From: CAVQEK01 sp964596645
Lineage (GTDB): Bacteria > Bacteroidota > Bacteroidia > Cytophagales > Cyclobacteriaceae
Length of the DNA stretch: 28,395 nucleotides
NCBI GenBank assembly: GCA_964596645.1
Contig: CAZQVB010000048.1
Coordinates: forward strand, 1-28,395
Direction: 5' to 3'
Shown: positions 13,723-22,291 of the stretch, one piece after another
Numbering within the stretch: the first letter of the stretch is position 1
Layout of the letters: each line of letters begins with the position of its first letter
Notes under the pieces: generated by a model
Told to the model about the DNA's origin: nothing
Database searches by the model: none
Seen by the model: only the letters and a program-made list of their open reading frames with translations
Translations under genes and position numbers: made by a program

Positions 13723-16023
13723 ATGAGAAGTATTCTATCTACCATAGCGGCACTGCTGCTGAGCGGCCTGCTCTTCGGGCAGCAACCCTCCATTGTATTA
13801 CAGGGTAAAGTAACCGACCAAAGCAGCGGCGAAGCACTCACCGGTGTGGCGGTGGCCGTGCCAGCCATCAACAAAGGAGTGAGCACCGGCGCAGATGGCC
13901 GCTACCTCTTGGAGCTGCCCGCCGGCGAGTGGCAAGTAGTGGTGAGCATGGTAGGCTATAGAAAAGCCTACTACAAAGTATCAGCCTCACAAGAGCTGGA
14001 TGTGGCCATAGACGTGGCGGCACTGCTGGAAGAAGTGATCATACAATCGGTGCGGGCGGGGGCTGATGCGCCCATCACGCAGTCTACCATAGAGAAACAG
14101 CAGATTGACGCGCTGTACGTAGGTCAGGACGCGCCATTTATTCTGGAGAGGCTCACACCATCCGTCGTCACCTACTCCGAATCGGGCACGCGCACCAACA
14201 ACTACAGCACCATGCGCCTGCGCGGTATGGATATGAAGCGCATTAACTACACGCTCAACGGCATCCCGCTGAATGACATGATCGACCACGGCGTGTATTT
14301 TTCAAATTTTCCTGGATTTGCCAATAGTCTGGAGTCGGTGGAGGTTCAGCGTGGGGTGGGCACATCGTCCAACGGCACCTCATCATACGCAGGTTCTGTC
14401 AACTTCGAATCGGTGAATCTGGAAGGTGCAGAACGTGGCGCTGAGGTACAACTCGGCGCCGGCTCCTTCGAGTCTTTTCGCGGCAGCGCCGAGTACAACA
14501 CCGGCATGCTCGAAAACAATATGGCCTTCTATGGGCGATTTGAAAAAATAAACAGCCAGGGCTACCGTCACAATGCCTTTACAGATTCGTACTCCTTTTT
14601 CTTTTCCGGAGGGTACTTTGGCGAGAAAGACCTGATCAAGATCAATGCCTTTACGGCCAACTCTCGAAATGGCCTGGCATACAGCCCGTCTACCCTTGGC
14701 CAGATCGAAGAAGACCCCCGGCACAATCCGCTCAATGAAAACGATACCGACAACTTTGGTCAGCAGTTCGTACAGTTGCAACACGTACACCGCTTCTCGG
14801 CCCTCAGCACGCTCAATTCTTCACTGTACTATGGTGGCGCTGGCGGCGACTTTTTCTGGTCGGGCGACTTTGGTGATGGCAACCTCTCACAGATCAACTA
14901 TCCGCTACGCAACGACCACGTGGGACTGCTCAGCACCTACACGCTGAAAAATGCTGCGGGCAACTGGTCTGTGGATGCGGGCATGCACCTCTACCGATTT
15001 TATCGCATGAATGCCGAATCGATCATGCCCGACGATGCCAATCCATATTATCAGGACCATTCGGAAAAAGATGAACTGGCATTTTTTGCACGGGGCAACT
15101 GGCATCTTTCTGAGCAGTTCAGCCTGTTTGGCGATGTTCAGTTCAGGCATGCGGCACTCACCAGCATTCCCGATTACGAGTTCATCGGCACCGCTGATCA
15201 GGGCGAGGTGCAGAACGACTGGACTTTCCTGAACCCAAAGATTGGCCTTACCTACGACTTCACCGGTCAGCATCAGCTGTATGCCTCCTACGGTCGCAGC
15301 CACAGGGAGCCACGCCGGGTAGATCTGCTGGGGGGCTACACACTCGACGCCGCCGCATTGGAAAATCTGCGTGAAGATGATTTCCAACACGAAACTGTAG
15401 ACGACATAGAAATGGGCTACCGGCTCACCGGCAACAACGTGCAGGTTCAGGTCAACGGGTTTCTCATGATGTTTACCAATGAAATCACTGAAAATGGCGA
15501 AGTAATAGAATTTGGCAGTCAGGTGCGCACCAATGTACCCTCCAGCTATCGCACTGGCATAGAGCTGGACGGGCAACTACTGATCACCGATGGGCTGGTG
15601 GTTCAAGGCAACTTTATGTATATGCGCAGCCGCATCGATGCGTTCACCTTTGGTGGTGAGGGAGAAGAGATGACAGGCCTCACTCAGCCGTACTCGCCCG
15701 AGGTAATCGCCAATGTTGGGTTTGACTACCAAGTACTGCCCAAACTGCGGCTGGGTATATCGGGCCGCTATGTTGGCAGCCAGTATATGACCCTCGACAA
15801 TGATCCGCAGTTTACCATACCCGACTACACGGTGATGGACGCGCATGTAGAATGGACGATTGGCCGGCACAGTTTGAGACTCGATCTCAACAATCTGTTC
15901 AGTGCAGATTATTATTCTTTTGGCCAACCCCTTGACCTGGATTGGGATGGCACTTTCGACGAAGTGGGTTATTTCGTCAATGCGCCTTTCAATGCCTTTG
16001 GCACACTGGTACTGAAGTTTTAA
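13723..16023 (+). CDS. TonB-dependent outer-membrane receptor, TPP-riboswitch controlled
   Basis: This 766-aa receptor has a signal peptide (RSILSTIAALLLSGLLFGQ), then a carboxypeptidase D regulatory-like domain at about 24-100 (LQGKVTDQSSGEALTGVAVAV). A plug follows at about 112-235 (RLRGMDMKRINYTLNGIPLND, VEVQRGVGTSSNGTSSYAGSVNFE). The rest is a beta-barrel ending in the aromatic terminus FGTLVLKF. It would bring a substrate across the outer membrane using TonB energy. The TPP riboswitch directly upstream makes thiamine or a thiamine precursor the likely cargo; TPP-controlled TonB receptors are known in Bacteroidota. A perfect 15-bp stem follows the stop. Confidence 0.95.
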   Translation: MRSILSTIAALLLSGLLFGQQPSIVLQGKVTDQSSGEALTGVAVAVPAINKGVSTGADGRYLLELPAGEWQVVVSMVGYRKAYYKVSASQELDVAIDVAALLEEVIIQSVRAGADAPITQSTIEKQQIDALYVGQDAPFILERLTPSVVTYSESGTRTNNYSTMRLRGMDMKRINYTLNGIPLNDMIDHGVYFSNFPGFANSLESVEVQRGVGTSSNGTSSYAGSVNFESVNLEGAERGAEVQLGAGSFESFRGSAEYNTGMLENNMAFYGRFEKINSQGYRHNAFTDSYSFFFSGGYFGEKDLIKINAFTANSRNGLAYSPSTLGQIEEDPRHNPLNENDTDNFGQQFVQLQHVHRFSALSTLNSSLYYGGAGGDFFWSGDFGDGNLSQINYPLRNDHVGLLSTYTLKNAAGNWSVDAGMHLYRFYRMNAESIMPDDANPYYQDHSEKDELAFFARGNWHLSEQFSLFGDVQFRHAALTSIPDYEFIGTADQGEVQNDWTFLNPKIGLTYDFTGQHQLYASYGRSHREPRRVDLLGGYTLDAAALENLREDDFQHETVDDIEMGYRLTGNNVQVQVNGFLMMFTNEITENGEVIEFGSQVRTNVPSSYRTGIELDGQLLITDGLVVQGNFMYMRSRIDAFTFGGEGEEMTGLTQPYSPEVIANVGFDYQVLPKLRLGISGRYVGSQYMTLDNDPQFTIPDYTVMDAHVEWTIGRHSLRLDLNNLFSADYYSFGQPLDLDWDGTFDEVGYFVNAPFNAFGTLVLKF

Positions 16024-16044
16024 CCATTCCAACCTGCACGTCAG

Positions 16045-16086
16045 AGACTCTGAGTACAACGCGCTGTCGCATTGTACTCAGAGTCT
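16045..16086 (+). terminator. Terminator after the TonB receptor gene
   Basis: AGACTCTGAGTACAA (16045-16059) and its perfect complement (16072-16086) form a 15-bp stem with a 12-nt loop, 22 bp after the stop codon. Only a short TTTG tail follows. Confidence 0.65.
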
Positions 16087-16109
16087 TTGTGAAACGGGAG
16101 GCACCGAGC

Positions 16110-16191
16110 GTATTTCCCAGGTTTCTCCGGACATTACTGAATGAAGGCTCATGCATTATAATCCAATTTTTCATCGTCTGGGGCCCACAGA
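16110..16191. repeat. Diverged intergenic repeat, copy A
   Basis: This stretch matches 16589-16670 over about 82 bp at roughly 75% identity by eye. Shared blocks include GGTTTCTCCGGACA, ACTGAAT, AGGCT and ATCCAATTTT. Its origin is unknown. Confidence 0.6.
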
Positions 16192-16235
16192 ACATTTCGT
16201 TCGGCTGGCTCCGCGCACATGCACCAACCCTTGTA

Positions 16236-16262
16236 GTCATCCTGAACTTGTTTCAGGATCTG
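16236..16262 (+). repeat. 27-bp palindromic element, copy 1
   Basis: ATCCTGAA (16239-16246), loop CTTGT and TTCAGGAT (16252-16259) form an 8-bp stem. The full 27 bp recurs exactly as its reverse complement at 16671-16697. Confidence 0.8.
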
Positions 16263-16356
16263 TTGGCTATTTATAATGCACGCTGGCGGTCAAAACAACA
16301 GGCGTTCGGCTGCGCCAGCGCGTATGACAGCATTGCTCTGACAAGATTTTTCTTTG

Positions 16357-16392
16357 GTTCGTTTCTTTTCATCAACTGGATAAGAAATGAAC
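16357..16392. repeat. Imperfect 11-bp inverted repeat
   Basis: GTTCGTTTCTT (16357-16367) and AAGAAATGAAC (16382-16392) pair at 10 of 11 positions around a 14-nt loop. No T-run follows. It is part of the repeat-rich spacer. Confidence 0.4.
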
Positions 16393-16469
16393 AGCCACAG
16401 ATGGTCTGAATCTTCTAAAGCATGTTGATGTCCATTATCACTGGTAATGCTTTCACTTACCAAGGCCTA

Positions 16470-16545
16470 CAGCCATACATTCACCAATCACCATTCTACC
16501 AATTTACCAGTCTACGAATCCACAAATCCACCAATCTCACTCCGA
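16470..16545. repeat. Degenerate ACCAATC-type tract 1
   Basis: An 8-9 bp unit of the form (A)CCA(A/G)TCT recurs irregularly (CACCAATCACC, TACCAGTCTACG, CACCAATCTC). A similar tract lies at 16725-16795. Confidence 0.5.
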
Positions 16546-16588
16546 AACTGACGAAACACCCGCGCAAGGCCACGCTAAACGGCCAAAG

Positions 16589-16670
16589 GTATTTCGAAGG
16601 TTTCTCCGGACAAGACTGAATAGAGGCTATTGTATCACTATCCAATTTTCCATGGTCTGTGGCCTTTAGA
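16589..16670. repeat. Diverged intergenic repeat, copy B
   Basis: This is the second copy of the element at 16110-16191, 479 bp downstream in the same orientation. It runs directly into the reverse-oriented 27-bp palindromic element. Confidence 0.6.
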
Positions 16671-16697
16671 CAGATCCTGAAACAAGTTCAGGATGAC
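16671..16697 (-). repeat. 27-bp palindromic element, copy 2 (inverted)
   Basis: This is the exact reverse complement of 16236-16262, with arms ATCCTGAA (16674-16681) and TTCAGGAT (16687-16694) around ACAAG. Confidence 0.8.
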
Positions 16698-16724
16698 TTC
16701 GACTTTATGCCTTGAGCTTTCAGT

Positions 16725-16795
16725 AATACATTCCACGAATCACCAATCTGCCAATACACGAGTCTACCAGTCTACCAATCCACCAGTCAATCCCG
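16725..16795. repeat. Degenerate ACCAATC-type tract 2
   Basis: ACCAATCTGCC, GAGTCTACCAGTC, TACCAATCCACC and similar units repeat irregularly, as in 16470-16545. The tract ends about 65 bp before the GH26 gene. Confidence 0.5.
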
Positions 16796-16861
16796 CGCCG
16801 ATTGTGCATTTTGACCTGTAGCATATAAATTCGAGGCATCAATTTTTTAAACATCTTCATT

Positions 16862-17896
16862 ATGAAAAAACTCACCCTAGCCTGCGGCCTTTTGGCCATT
16901 TGCATCTTTTTTCAGGCCTGTATCAGCAATGAGTCTGAGGCCAACAAGCCGGTCAATGCCGATGCCACACCAGAAGCCCGTCAACTGCTTTCCTTCTTAT
17001 ACAGCATAGAAGGTGAAAAGCTGCTCACCGGCCAGCACAACTACGGCCATGAACTCACGCGCTCTACTGACAGTATTTATGCCTACACTGGCAAATATCC
17101 AGCGATCTGGGGCGCCGACGTTGGTGGCAATCCGGAAGGTGAGCGTGACTTTATTCAAGTCGTGATCGACGAAGCCATTCGCCAGCATGAAAAGGGCAGC
17201 ATCATCACACTCATGTACCATCAGGTAAAACCATTTCACCACGACTCCTTGGGCTTCTCCAAGAGCGTGAAAGGTCGTGTGACCGACGAGGAGTGGGAGG
17301 CTATAGTGACTCCAGGTACCGAATATCACGAAATGTGGCTTGAAAAAATCGACATCCGGGCCGGCTATCTCCGGCAGCTGCAGGATAAAAATATACCCGT
17401 ACTCTGGCGGCCATACCACGAAATGAATGGCGTGTGGTTTTGGTATGGCGACCGCAAGGGCCGCGAAGGCTTACAGAAATTGTGGAAAATGATGTATGAC
17501 CGATACGTAAACCACCACCAACTGCACAACCTGATATGGGTTTGGAATGCCAACGCGCCACGCGACTGGGAAAATGATGAGGCCTTTGACTATGCCTTAT
17601 ACTTTCCCGGACTGGATTACGTGGATATACTTGCCGCCGATATCTACAAAAATGATTTTAAACAGTCGCACCACGACGTGCTCGACTCCCTGGCTGCCGG
17701 CAAGCTGATCGCGCTGGGTGAAGTAGGCAAACTGCCTACAACTGCCGTGGTGGCAGAGCAGGCGCAGTGGGTGTGGTTTATGGATTGGGCGCGCTTTCCC
17801 TGGGAGGCCAACACGACGGAAGATGTGCGGGCCCTCTACAATGACCCAAAATGTGTAACCCTGGATGAGTTGGTTGAAATCTACCCTCAACACTAA
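16862..17896 (+). CDS. GH26 glycoside hydrolase (beta-mannanase type), lipoprotein
   Basis: This 344-aa family 26 enzyme probably cuts beta-mannan or a related glycan. The type II signal ends in FFQAC, with Cys20 as the lipidation site. The catalytic domain starts near residue 36. The acid/base is Glu187 in WRPYHEMNGVWFWY and the nucleophile is Glu287 in ALGEVGK. GADVGGNPEG and MYHQVKPF are further family-like parts. There is no binding module. Some GH26 members act on mixed-linkage glucan or xylan, so the substrate is not fixed. The sulfatase gene follows 34 bp after the stop, so they probably form one operon. Confidence 0.93.
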   Translation: MKKLTLACGLLAICIFFQACISNESEANKPVNADATPEARQLLSFLYSIEGEKLLTGQHNYGHELTRSTDSIYAYTGKYPAIWGADVGGNPEGERDFIQVVIDEAIRQHEKGSIITLMYHQVKPFHHDSLGFSKSVKGRVTDEEWEAIVTPGTEYHEMWLEKIDIRAGYLRQLQDKNIPVLWRPYHEMNGVWFWYGDRKGREGLQKLWKMMYDRYVNHHQLHNLIWVWNANAPRDWENDEAFDYALYFPGLDYVDILAADIYKNDFKQSHHDVLDSLAAGKLIALGEVGKLPTTAVVAEQAQWVWFMDWARFPWEANTTEDVRALYNDPKCVTLDELVEIYPQH

Positions 17897-17930
17897 AAAT
17901 TTCCTTTTTCCATTGATCAATTTTCTGACT

Positions 17931-19661
17931 ATGAACAAATTACCCGCATTGCCCATACTTCTTCTCATCGGCCTGATGCCGCTGCTCCAGTGCTGTACGT
18001 ATAGCTCGGAGGCTGAAGAAAACACTGCTACAGAAGTACAACGAATAATACCCTCTCCTGAAAATCCACCCAATATATTGTGGATCTCTACGGAAGACAT
18101 CGGCCCAAGGCTTGGCGCCTATGGCGACTCTGTGGCCAACACACCCAACCTCGACCGGCTGGCCAGCGAAGGAGCACGCTATACCAATGTGTACACTTCG
18201 GCGCCGGTGTGTGCACCCTGCCGCTCGGGCGTCATCACTGGCATGTATCAGACTTCCATCGGCACGCATCATATGCGCACGTCTCAGCGCGACCCGCGCA
18301 ATGAAATGCCTTCCCCGTACTATGCTGTACCGCAGCACTATGTGAAAGCATTTACCGAATACCTGCGCACAGCTGGTTACTACTGCACCAACAATGAAAA
18401 AACCGATTACCAGTTTGCAGGCTCTGACGATGTGCCGGTCACCATTTGGGACGAAACCAGTCACGAGGCGCACTACCGCAACCGGCCGGATAAAACCCAG
18501 CCATTCTTTTCGGTATTCAACTACACCGGCACACATGAAAGCAAGACCTGGCAAGAGCCCAAAGAAACTGATCCTTCCACTGTTGCCGTGCCCCCCATCT
18601 ATCCCGACACGCCTCCGGTGCGCCGCAGCATTGCCCGGCTATACGATCAGATAGCCAAGCTGGATGTATTTGTAGGTGAGCGGCTGGCTGAGTTGGAAGA
18701 AGATGGCCTGGCCAACAACACCATCGTCATGTTCTGGAGCGATCATGGCGATGGCCTGCCGAGGGGCAAGCGCAATACCTACGACTACGGCACACGCGTA
18801 CCGATGATCATACGCTGGCCGGGCAGTATTGAAGGGGGCACCGTCATTGACGACATCATCAGCTCTATAGATTTTGGCCCTACTGTCCTTTCTCTTGCCG
18901 GTGTACCCGTGCCATACCACATGCAGGGCAGGCCATTTTTAGGTAGTCAGACCAAAGCCGCAAGGGCATATGCCGTCTCCGCGCGCGATCGCTTCGACGA
19001 ATCGTATGACATGGTACGCTCGGTGCGCGACAAGCAATATCGCTATGTGCGCAACTACTACATCAATGAGCCCTACATTGTGTGGGTGCCTTACCGAAAC
19101 CAAAGCCCTATCATGCAGGAGCTTTACCGGCTGCATGCGGAAGATAAGCTGGAAGGCGCACAGAAAATATGGTTTCAAAATACAAGACCCCCCGAAGAGC
19201 TGTACCACAGCAAGAACGACCCGCACGAAATCAACAATCTTGTCGGCGACCCAGCCTATAGGGAAGTGCTGGAAGCAATGCGAAAGACCCTGGACGAGTG
19301 GCGCATTGAAACCGGCGATATGGGCGACATCTCTGAGTATCAGATGAAAGAAATGATGTGGCCTGGAGGGGAGCAACCAACAACCGAGCGGCCGCATTTT
19401 ATCCCCAATGCCGAAGGCAACCGCGCCCTTGAAATTGACGACGACGGTGGTACATATCCCGGGCCAATGACCATTTCCATCTATTGCCCCACACAAGGTG
19501 CCTCTATCGCCTACACAACAGAAGAAGGCGAAAATCCGCATTGGCAGCTGTACAACGGACCGATAAGGCTGGCGAAGGGAAAAATCACGTTGCGGACAAA
19601 GGCCATTCGATATGGCTTTGCCCACAGTGAGGAGCTGAAGGCTTCCTTCACGGCAGAGTGA
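17931..19661 (+). CDS. Exported S1-family sulfatase with C-terminal chitobiase-like domain
   Basis: This 576-aa formylglycine-dependent sulfatase removes sulfate from a sugar or other ester. The signature is SAPVCAPCRSGVITG, where Cys94 would be matured to formylglycine. NPPNILWISTEDIGPRLGAYGD is the metal-binding opening, with Glu-Asp where many relatives have Asp-Asp. MFWSDHGDGLPRGK supplies the second metal site. The overall look is nearest to N-sulfoglucosamine-sulfohydrolase-like sulfatases. The last 75 residues (YPGPMTISIYCPTQGASIAYTT onward) look like a CHB_HEX_C beta-sandwich. The N-terminus is a signal; LLQCC is a poor lipobox. The frame is open from 17865, but that overlaps the GH26 gene, so Met at 17931 is preferred. 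The maturase gene is not in the window. Confidence 0.92.
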   Translation: MNKLPALPILLLIGLMPLLQCCTYSSEAEENTATEVQRIIPSPENPPNILWISTEDIGPRLGAYGDSVANTPNLDRLASEGARYTNVYTSAPVCAPCRSGVITGMYQTSIGTHHMRTSQRDPRNEMPSPYYAVPQHYVKAFTEYLRTAGYYCTNNEKTDYQFAGSDDVPVTIWDETSHEAHYRNRPDKTQPFFSVFNYTGTHESKTWQEPKETDPSTVAVPPIYPDTPPVRRSIARLYDQIAKLDVFVGERLAELEEDGLANNTIVMFWSDHGDGLPRGKRNTYDYGTRVPMIIRWPGSIEGGTVIDDIISSIDFGPTVLSLAGVPVPYHMQGRPFLGSQTKAARAYAVSARDRFDESYDMVRSVRDKQYRYVRNYYINEPYIVWVPYRNQSPIMQELYRLHAEDKLEGAQKIWFQNTRPPEELYHSKNDPHEINNLVGDPAYREVLEAMRKTLDEWRIETGDMGDISEYQMKEMMWPGGEQPTTERPHFIPNAEGNRALEIDDDGGTYPGPMTISIYCPTQGASIAYTTEEGENPHWQLYNGPIRLAKGKITLRTKAIRYGFAHSEELKASFTAE

Positions 19662-19858
19662 ATTGTGTTCAAGTCAGCAGTTTCTTTAAGAATATTCCCT
19701 TGAGCCCATTCATCTCGAAACACCGAGAGGTAGCTCTGGTCGATAGTTTGCAATTGTGATAACTGAGCAATAGCAAAATTTAAAGCCAAATAAGGTGGGT
19801 GAATACTGTGGCTTTAATCTTCGGAATGTCGGTACGTATGCCATTCCATCAAATCCAT

Positions 19859-19866
19859 TAATTTCG
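19859..19866 (+). promoter_or_regulatory. Likely -7 element of ruvB
   Basis: TAATTTCG differs from TAnnTTTG at one base and lies 16 bp before the ruvB ATG, implying a very short leader. The 220-bp spacer after the sulfatase gene holds no other feature I can support. Confidence 0.4.
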
Positions 19867-19882
19867 CAGGAAAACCAAAGGC

Positions 19883-20911
19883 ATGCGGGAAGATTATCTG
19901 AGTGGCGACAACGAAAACCTGAACCCGGCCGAGCGGGAGATAGAAAAGGCGCTCCGGCCGATTTCATTCAACGATTTCTTTGGTCAGCAGAAGGTGGTGG
20001 AAAACATCAAGATATTTGTGCTGGCCGCCAGGCAACGTCAGGAGCCGCTAGACCACGTACTGCTGCACGGACCACCGGGGCTGGGCAAAACTACCCTCTC
20101 GCACATCATTGCCAATGAGCTGCACTCCAGCCTCAAGCTGTCTTCCGGGCCTGTACTCGACAAACCGGGCGACCTGGCCGGGTTGCTCACCAACCTCGAA
20201 ACCGGCGATGTGCTCTTCATTGACGAGATACACCGGCTGAATCCCGTGGTGGAGGAATATTTGTACTCTGCCATGGAAGATTTTCGCATCGACATCATGC
20301 TGGACAGCGGGCCCAATGCCCGCTCGGTGCAAATCAGTCTCAACCCATTTACGCTCATAGGAGCCACTACGCGCTCGGGCCTGCTCACGGCACCCCTGCG
20401 TGCACGCTTCGGCATCAACGCCCGATTGGAATACTACCCGGCCGACCTGTTGAAAAAGATCGTGCAAAGATCGGCAGCCATACTGCAGTGCCCTATAGAA
20501 GACGATGCCGCCAACGAGCTGGCCAGAAGAAGCAGAGGTACCCCACGCATCGCCAACAACCTGCTGCGCCGCACGCGTGATTTTGCCCAGATCAAAGGCG
20601 ACGGCACCATCACCCGCCAAATAGCCGAGTTGGCATTGAACGCACTGGATGTAGACCAGCACGGGCTCGACGAGATGGACAACCGGATTTTGCGCACCAT
20701 CATTGAGAAGTTCAACGGCGGCCCGGTGGGCATCTCTACCATAGCCACTGCTTGCGGCGAAGAAGCGGAAACAATAGAAGAAGTGTACGAGCCATTTCTG
20801 ATACAGGAAGGGTATATAAAACGTACTTCACGCGGGCGCGAGGCGACCAACCTGGCCTACCGTCACCTGCACATACCGCCCCCGGGCAAGACGGGCACGC
20901 TGTTCGAATAG
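19883..20911 (+). CDS. ruvB: Holliday junction branch-migration helicase RuvB
   Basis: RuvB is the AAA+ ring motor that, with RuvA, drives branch migration of Holliday junctions in recombinational repair. The 342-aa length is typical. Walker A GPPGLGKTT is at 63-71, Walker B DEIH at 114-117, sensor 1 GATTRSG at 160-166, and PLRARFGI at 171-178 carries the arginine finger. The C-terminal winged helix includes GGPVGISTIA and FLIQEGYIKRTSRGREAT. ruvA and ruvC are not adjacent. queG follows 27 bp after the stop on the same strand. Confidence 0.99.
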   Translation: MREDYLSGDNENLNPAEREIEKALRPISFNDFFGQQKVVENIKIFVLAARQRQEPLDHVLLHGPPGLGKTTLSHIIANELHSSLKLSSGPVLDKPGDLAGLLTNLETGDVLFIDEIHRLNPVVEEYLYSAMEDFRIDIMLDSGPNARSVQISLNPFTLIGATTRSGLLTAPLRARFGINARLEYYPADLLKKIVQRSAAILQCPIEDDAANELARRSRGTPRIANNLLRRTRDFAQIKGDGTITRQIAELALNALDVDQHGLDEMDNRILRTIIEKFNGGPVGISTIATACGEEAETIEEVYEPFLIQEGYIKRTSRGREATNLAYRHLHIPPPGKTGTLFE

Positions 20912-20938
20912 ATCTTTGCGCCATTACGTTCTTTCAAT

Positions 20939-21886
20939 ATGCCTTCTTCTGCAGACGAACACACCCGCATAGTAAAAGCCATAGCCACAGATCTGGGGTT
21001 CGACCAATGTGGCGTAGCAGCCGCCAAACGGCTGGATGAAGAGGAAGACCGGCTGGCCACCTGGCTAAAGAAAGGGTACCAGGGCCAAATGCACTACCTC
21101 GCCATTCACTATGAAGAAAGGCTCGATCCCTGCAAGTTAGTACCCGGTGCACGGTCGGTGATTTCACTCATCTACAATTACTATCCCAAGCAAGACTACG
21201 GCAAAAGCGGCCAGTACAAAATAGCGAAATATGCCTACGGCCGCGACTATCACAAGGTGATCCGAAAAAAATTGAAGGATTTTCTTCATCGCATACAAGA
21301 GCAAATCGGTCAAGTAAGCGGCCGCGCATTTGTAGACTCCGCGCCTGTGATGGAGCGGCAATGGGCAGCAAAAAGTGGCCTTGGATGGCAAGGCAAAAAC
21401 ACATTGCTGCTGAACAGGCAAATGGGTAGTTTTTTCTTTCTGGCCGAGCTCATCCTAGACCTTGAGCTGGTGCCGGACCATCCGTTGGGTGACTACTGCG
21501 GCACCTGCACCCGGTGCCTGGACGCCTGCCCAACCCAGGCCTTTCCGGCGCCGGGCGTGCTCGACGCCCGCCGTTGCATTTCTTACCTTACCATAGAGCT
21601 GAAAGACAGCATAGATCAGCAGTATGCCAGCCAAATGAACGACTGGATATTTGGCTGCGACATCTGCCAGGATGTGTGCCCATGGAACCGGTTTGCGCGC
21701 CCACACCACGAACCGGACTTTGAGCCGAGGCGCCCTGTAGCCGATTTTACCAATAAAGAATGGGAAGAATTGACAGAAGAGGTATTTGAAAAGGCTTTTG
21801 AAGGAAGTGCTCTGAAAAGAACGAAATATAAAGGCTTAAAAAGAAACATTGACTTTATAAAAAAAAGAACCCCGCCAGAAGAGTGA
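20939..21886 (+). CDS. queG: Epoxyqueuosine reductase QueG
   Basis: QueG reduces epoxyqueuosine to queuosine in tRNA, using a cobalamin cofactor and two [4Fe-4S] clusters. This 315-aa copy has FVDSAPVMER with Asp133 at the expected catalytic place, GWQGKNTLLL, the cluster motif CGTCTRCLDACP (Cys187, 190, 193, 197), and CDICQDVCPWN (Cys240, 243, 247). It is shorter than E. coli QueG because the C-terminal HEAT-like part is missing, which is common in this phylum. It follows ruvB closely. A minus-strand terminator for the neighbouring small gene lies inside its last codons. Confidence 0.97.
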   Translation: MPSSADEHTRIVKAIATDLGFDQCGVAAAKRLDEEEDRLATWLKKGYQGQMHYLAIHYEERLDPCKLVPGARSVISLIYNYYPKQDYGKSGQYKIAKYAYGRDYHKVIRKKLKDFLHRIQEQIGQVSGRAFVDSAPVMERQWAAKSGLGWQGKNTLLLNRQMGSFFFLAELILDLELVPDHPLGDYCGTCTRCLDACPTQAFPAPGVLDARRCISYLTIELKDSIDQQYASQMNDWIFGCDICQDVCPWNRFARPHHEPDFEPRRPVADFTNKEWEELTEEVFEKAFEGSALKRTKYKGLKRNIDFIKKRTPPEE

Positions 21887-21891
21887 CGGGG
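21859..21891 (-). terminator. Terminator of the 64-aa gene, embedded in the queG 3' end
   Basis: On the minus strand CCCCGTCA, loop CTCTTC and TGGCGGGG form a stem of 7 pairs with one mismatch, followed by TTCTTTTTTTT. The hairpin spans the queG stop codon (21884-21886). Confidence 0.75.
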
Positions 21892-21902
21892 CCGCTAAAA
21901 AT

Positions 21903-22097
21903 TTAAGCCAAAACCCGGCGTACAAAGCAGCGATTCAGCAGCACGCCGTACACATGCCCGAACTGGTCGTAGCACCACTTTTTCAACTCACCAACTTCAA
22001 CCGGCACCAACCACTTCATGGCTTTCCTCAACTCCTTTTCAAACAATTGAGCATCAAAGCTTACTTTGGTCAGAACTTCTTTTACGTATTCTAACAT
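21903..22097 (-). CDS. Small conserved protein of unknown function
   Basis: This 64-aa protein (MLEYVKEVLTKVSFDAQLF at its start) resembles a short conserved Bacteroidota protein that I know only as hypothetical. It is predicted mostly helical, with KWCYDQFGHVY in the second half and the basic tail CFVRRVLA. It has no signal peptide or membrane segment. A strong terminator follows on its own strand, which supports it being a real transcript. It converges with queG and diverges from batD. The function is unknown. Confidence 0.75.
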   Translation of the reverse strand: MLEYVKEVLTKVSFDAQLFEKELRKAMKWLVPVEVGELKKWCYDQFGHVYGVLLNRCFVRRVLA

Positions 22098-22203
22098 GAC
22101 GGTTAACTTTTTTTGGTGTTAAACAATTGATGGTTATTGATTACAAATCCTTAATTATTGGAGGTTGATGGTCATCAGGATCAAGCTCAAAGTAGCAAAA
22201 TCC

Positions 22204-22234
22204 TTCGGGATATCCCAGCTATACTCTAAATTTG
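22204..22234 (+). promoter_or_regulatory. Promoter of batD-aroC
   Basis: TTCG (22204-22207), 19 bp, then TAAATTTG (22227-22234) fits the Bacteroidota consensus with one mismatch in the -33 box. It overlaps an in-frame ATG at 22232, which is therefore not the translation start. Confidence 0.65.
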
Positions 22235-22291
22235 CAGGCCAAAATAATACATCTGTCGCGCGCCCCGTTTAGTCGTATAAAAATCCAAAAG

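Larger units (their letters stand above)
16024..16861. other. Gene-free, repeat-rich 838-bp region
   Basis: No open frame here has family features or credible codon use. The region holds the TonB-receptor terminator, two diverged copies of an 82-bp element (16110 and 16589), and a 27-bp element present once in each orientation. It also holds two tracts of degenerate ACCAATC-type repeats and one 11-bp imperfect inverted repeat. No transposase remnant is recognised. It separates the thiamine unit from the GH26/sulfatase pair. Confidence 0.7.

Noticed and set aside
15942..16619. Open frames in the repeat-rich spacer (about 155 and 65 residues)
   Set aside because: They run through terminator and repeat sequence, lack family features and have poor starts.
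16470..16795. Possible CRISPR array from the ACCAATC-type tracts
   Set aside because: The units are short, irregular and have no spacers of constant length; no cas genes are present.
17865..17930. Longer sulfatase start within the GH26 gene
   Set aside because: The added residues overlap the GH26 coding end and precede a proper signal peptide that starts at 17931.
22232..22291. Upstream ATG giving BatD 20 more residues
   Set aside because: The ATG lies inside the TAAATTTG promoter element, and the signal peptide begins at the later Met (22292).
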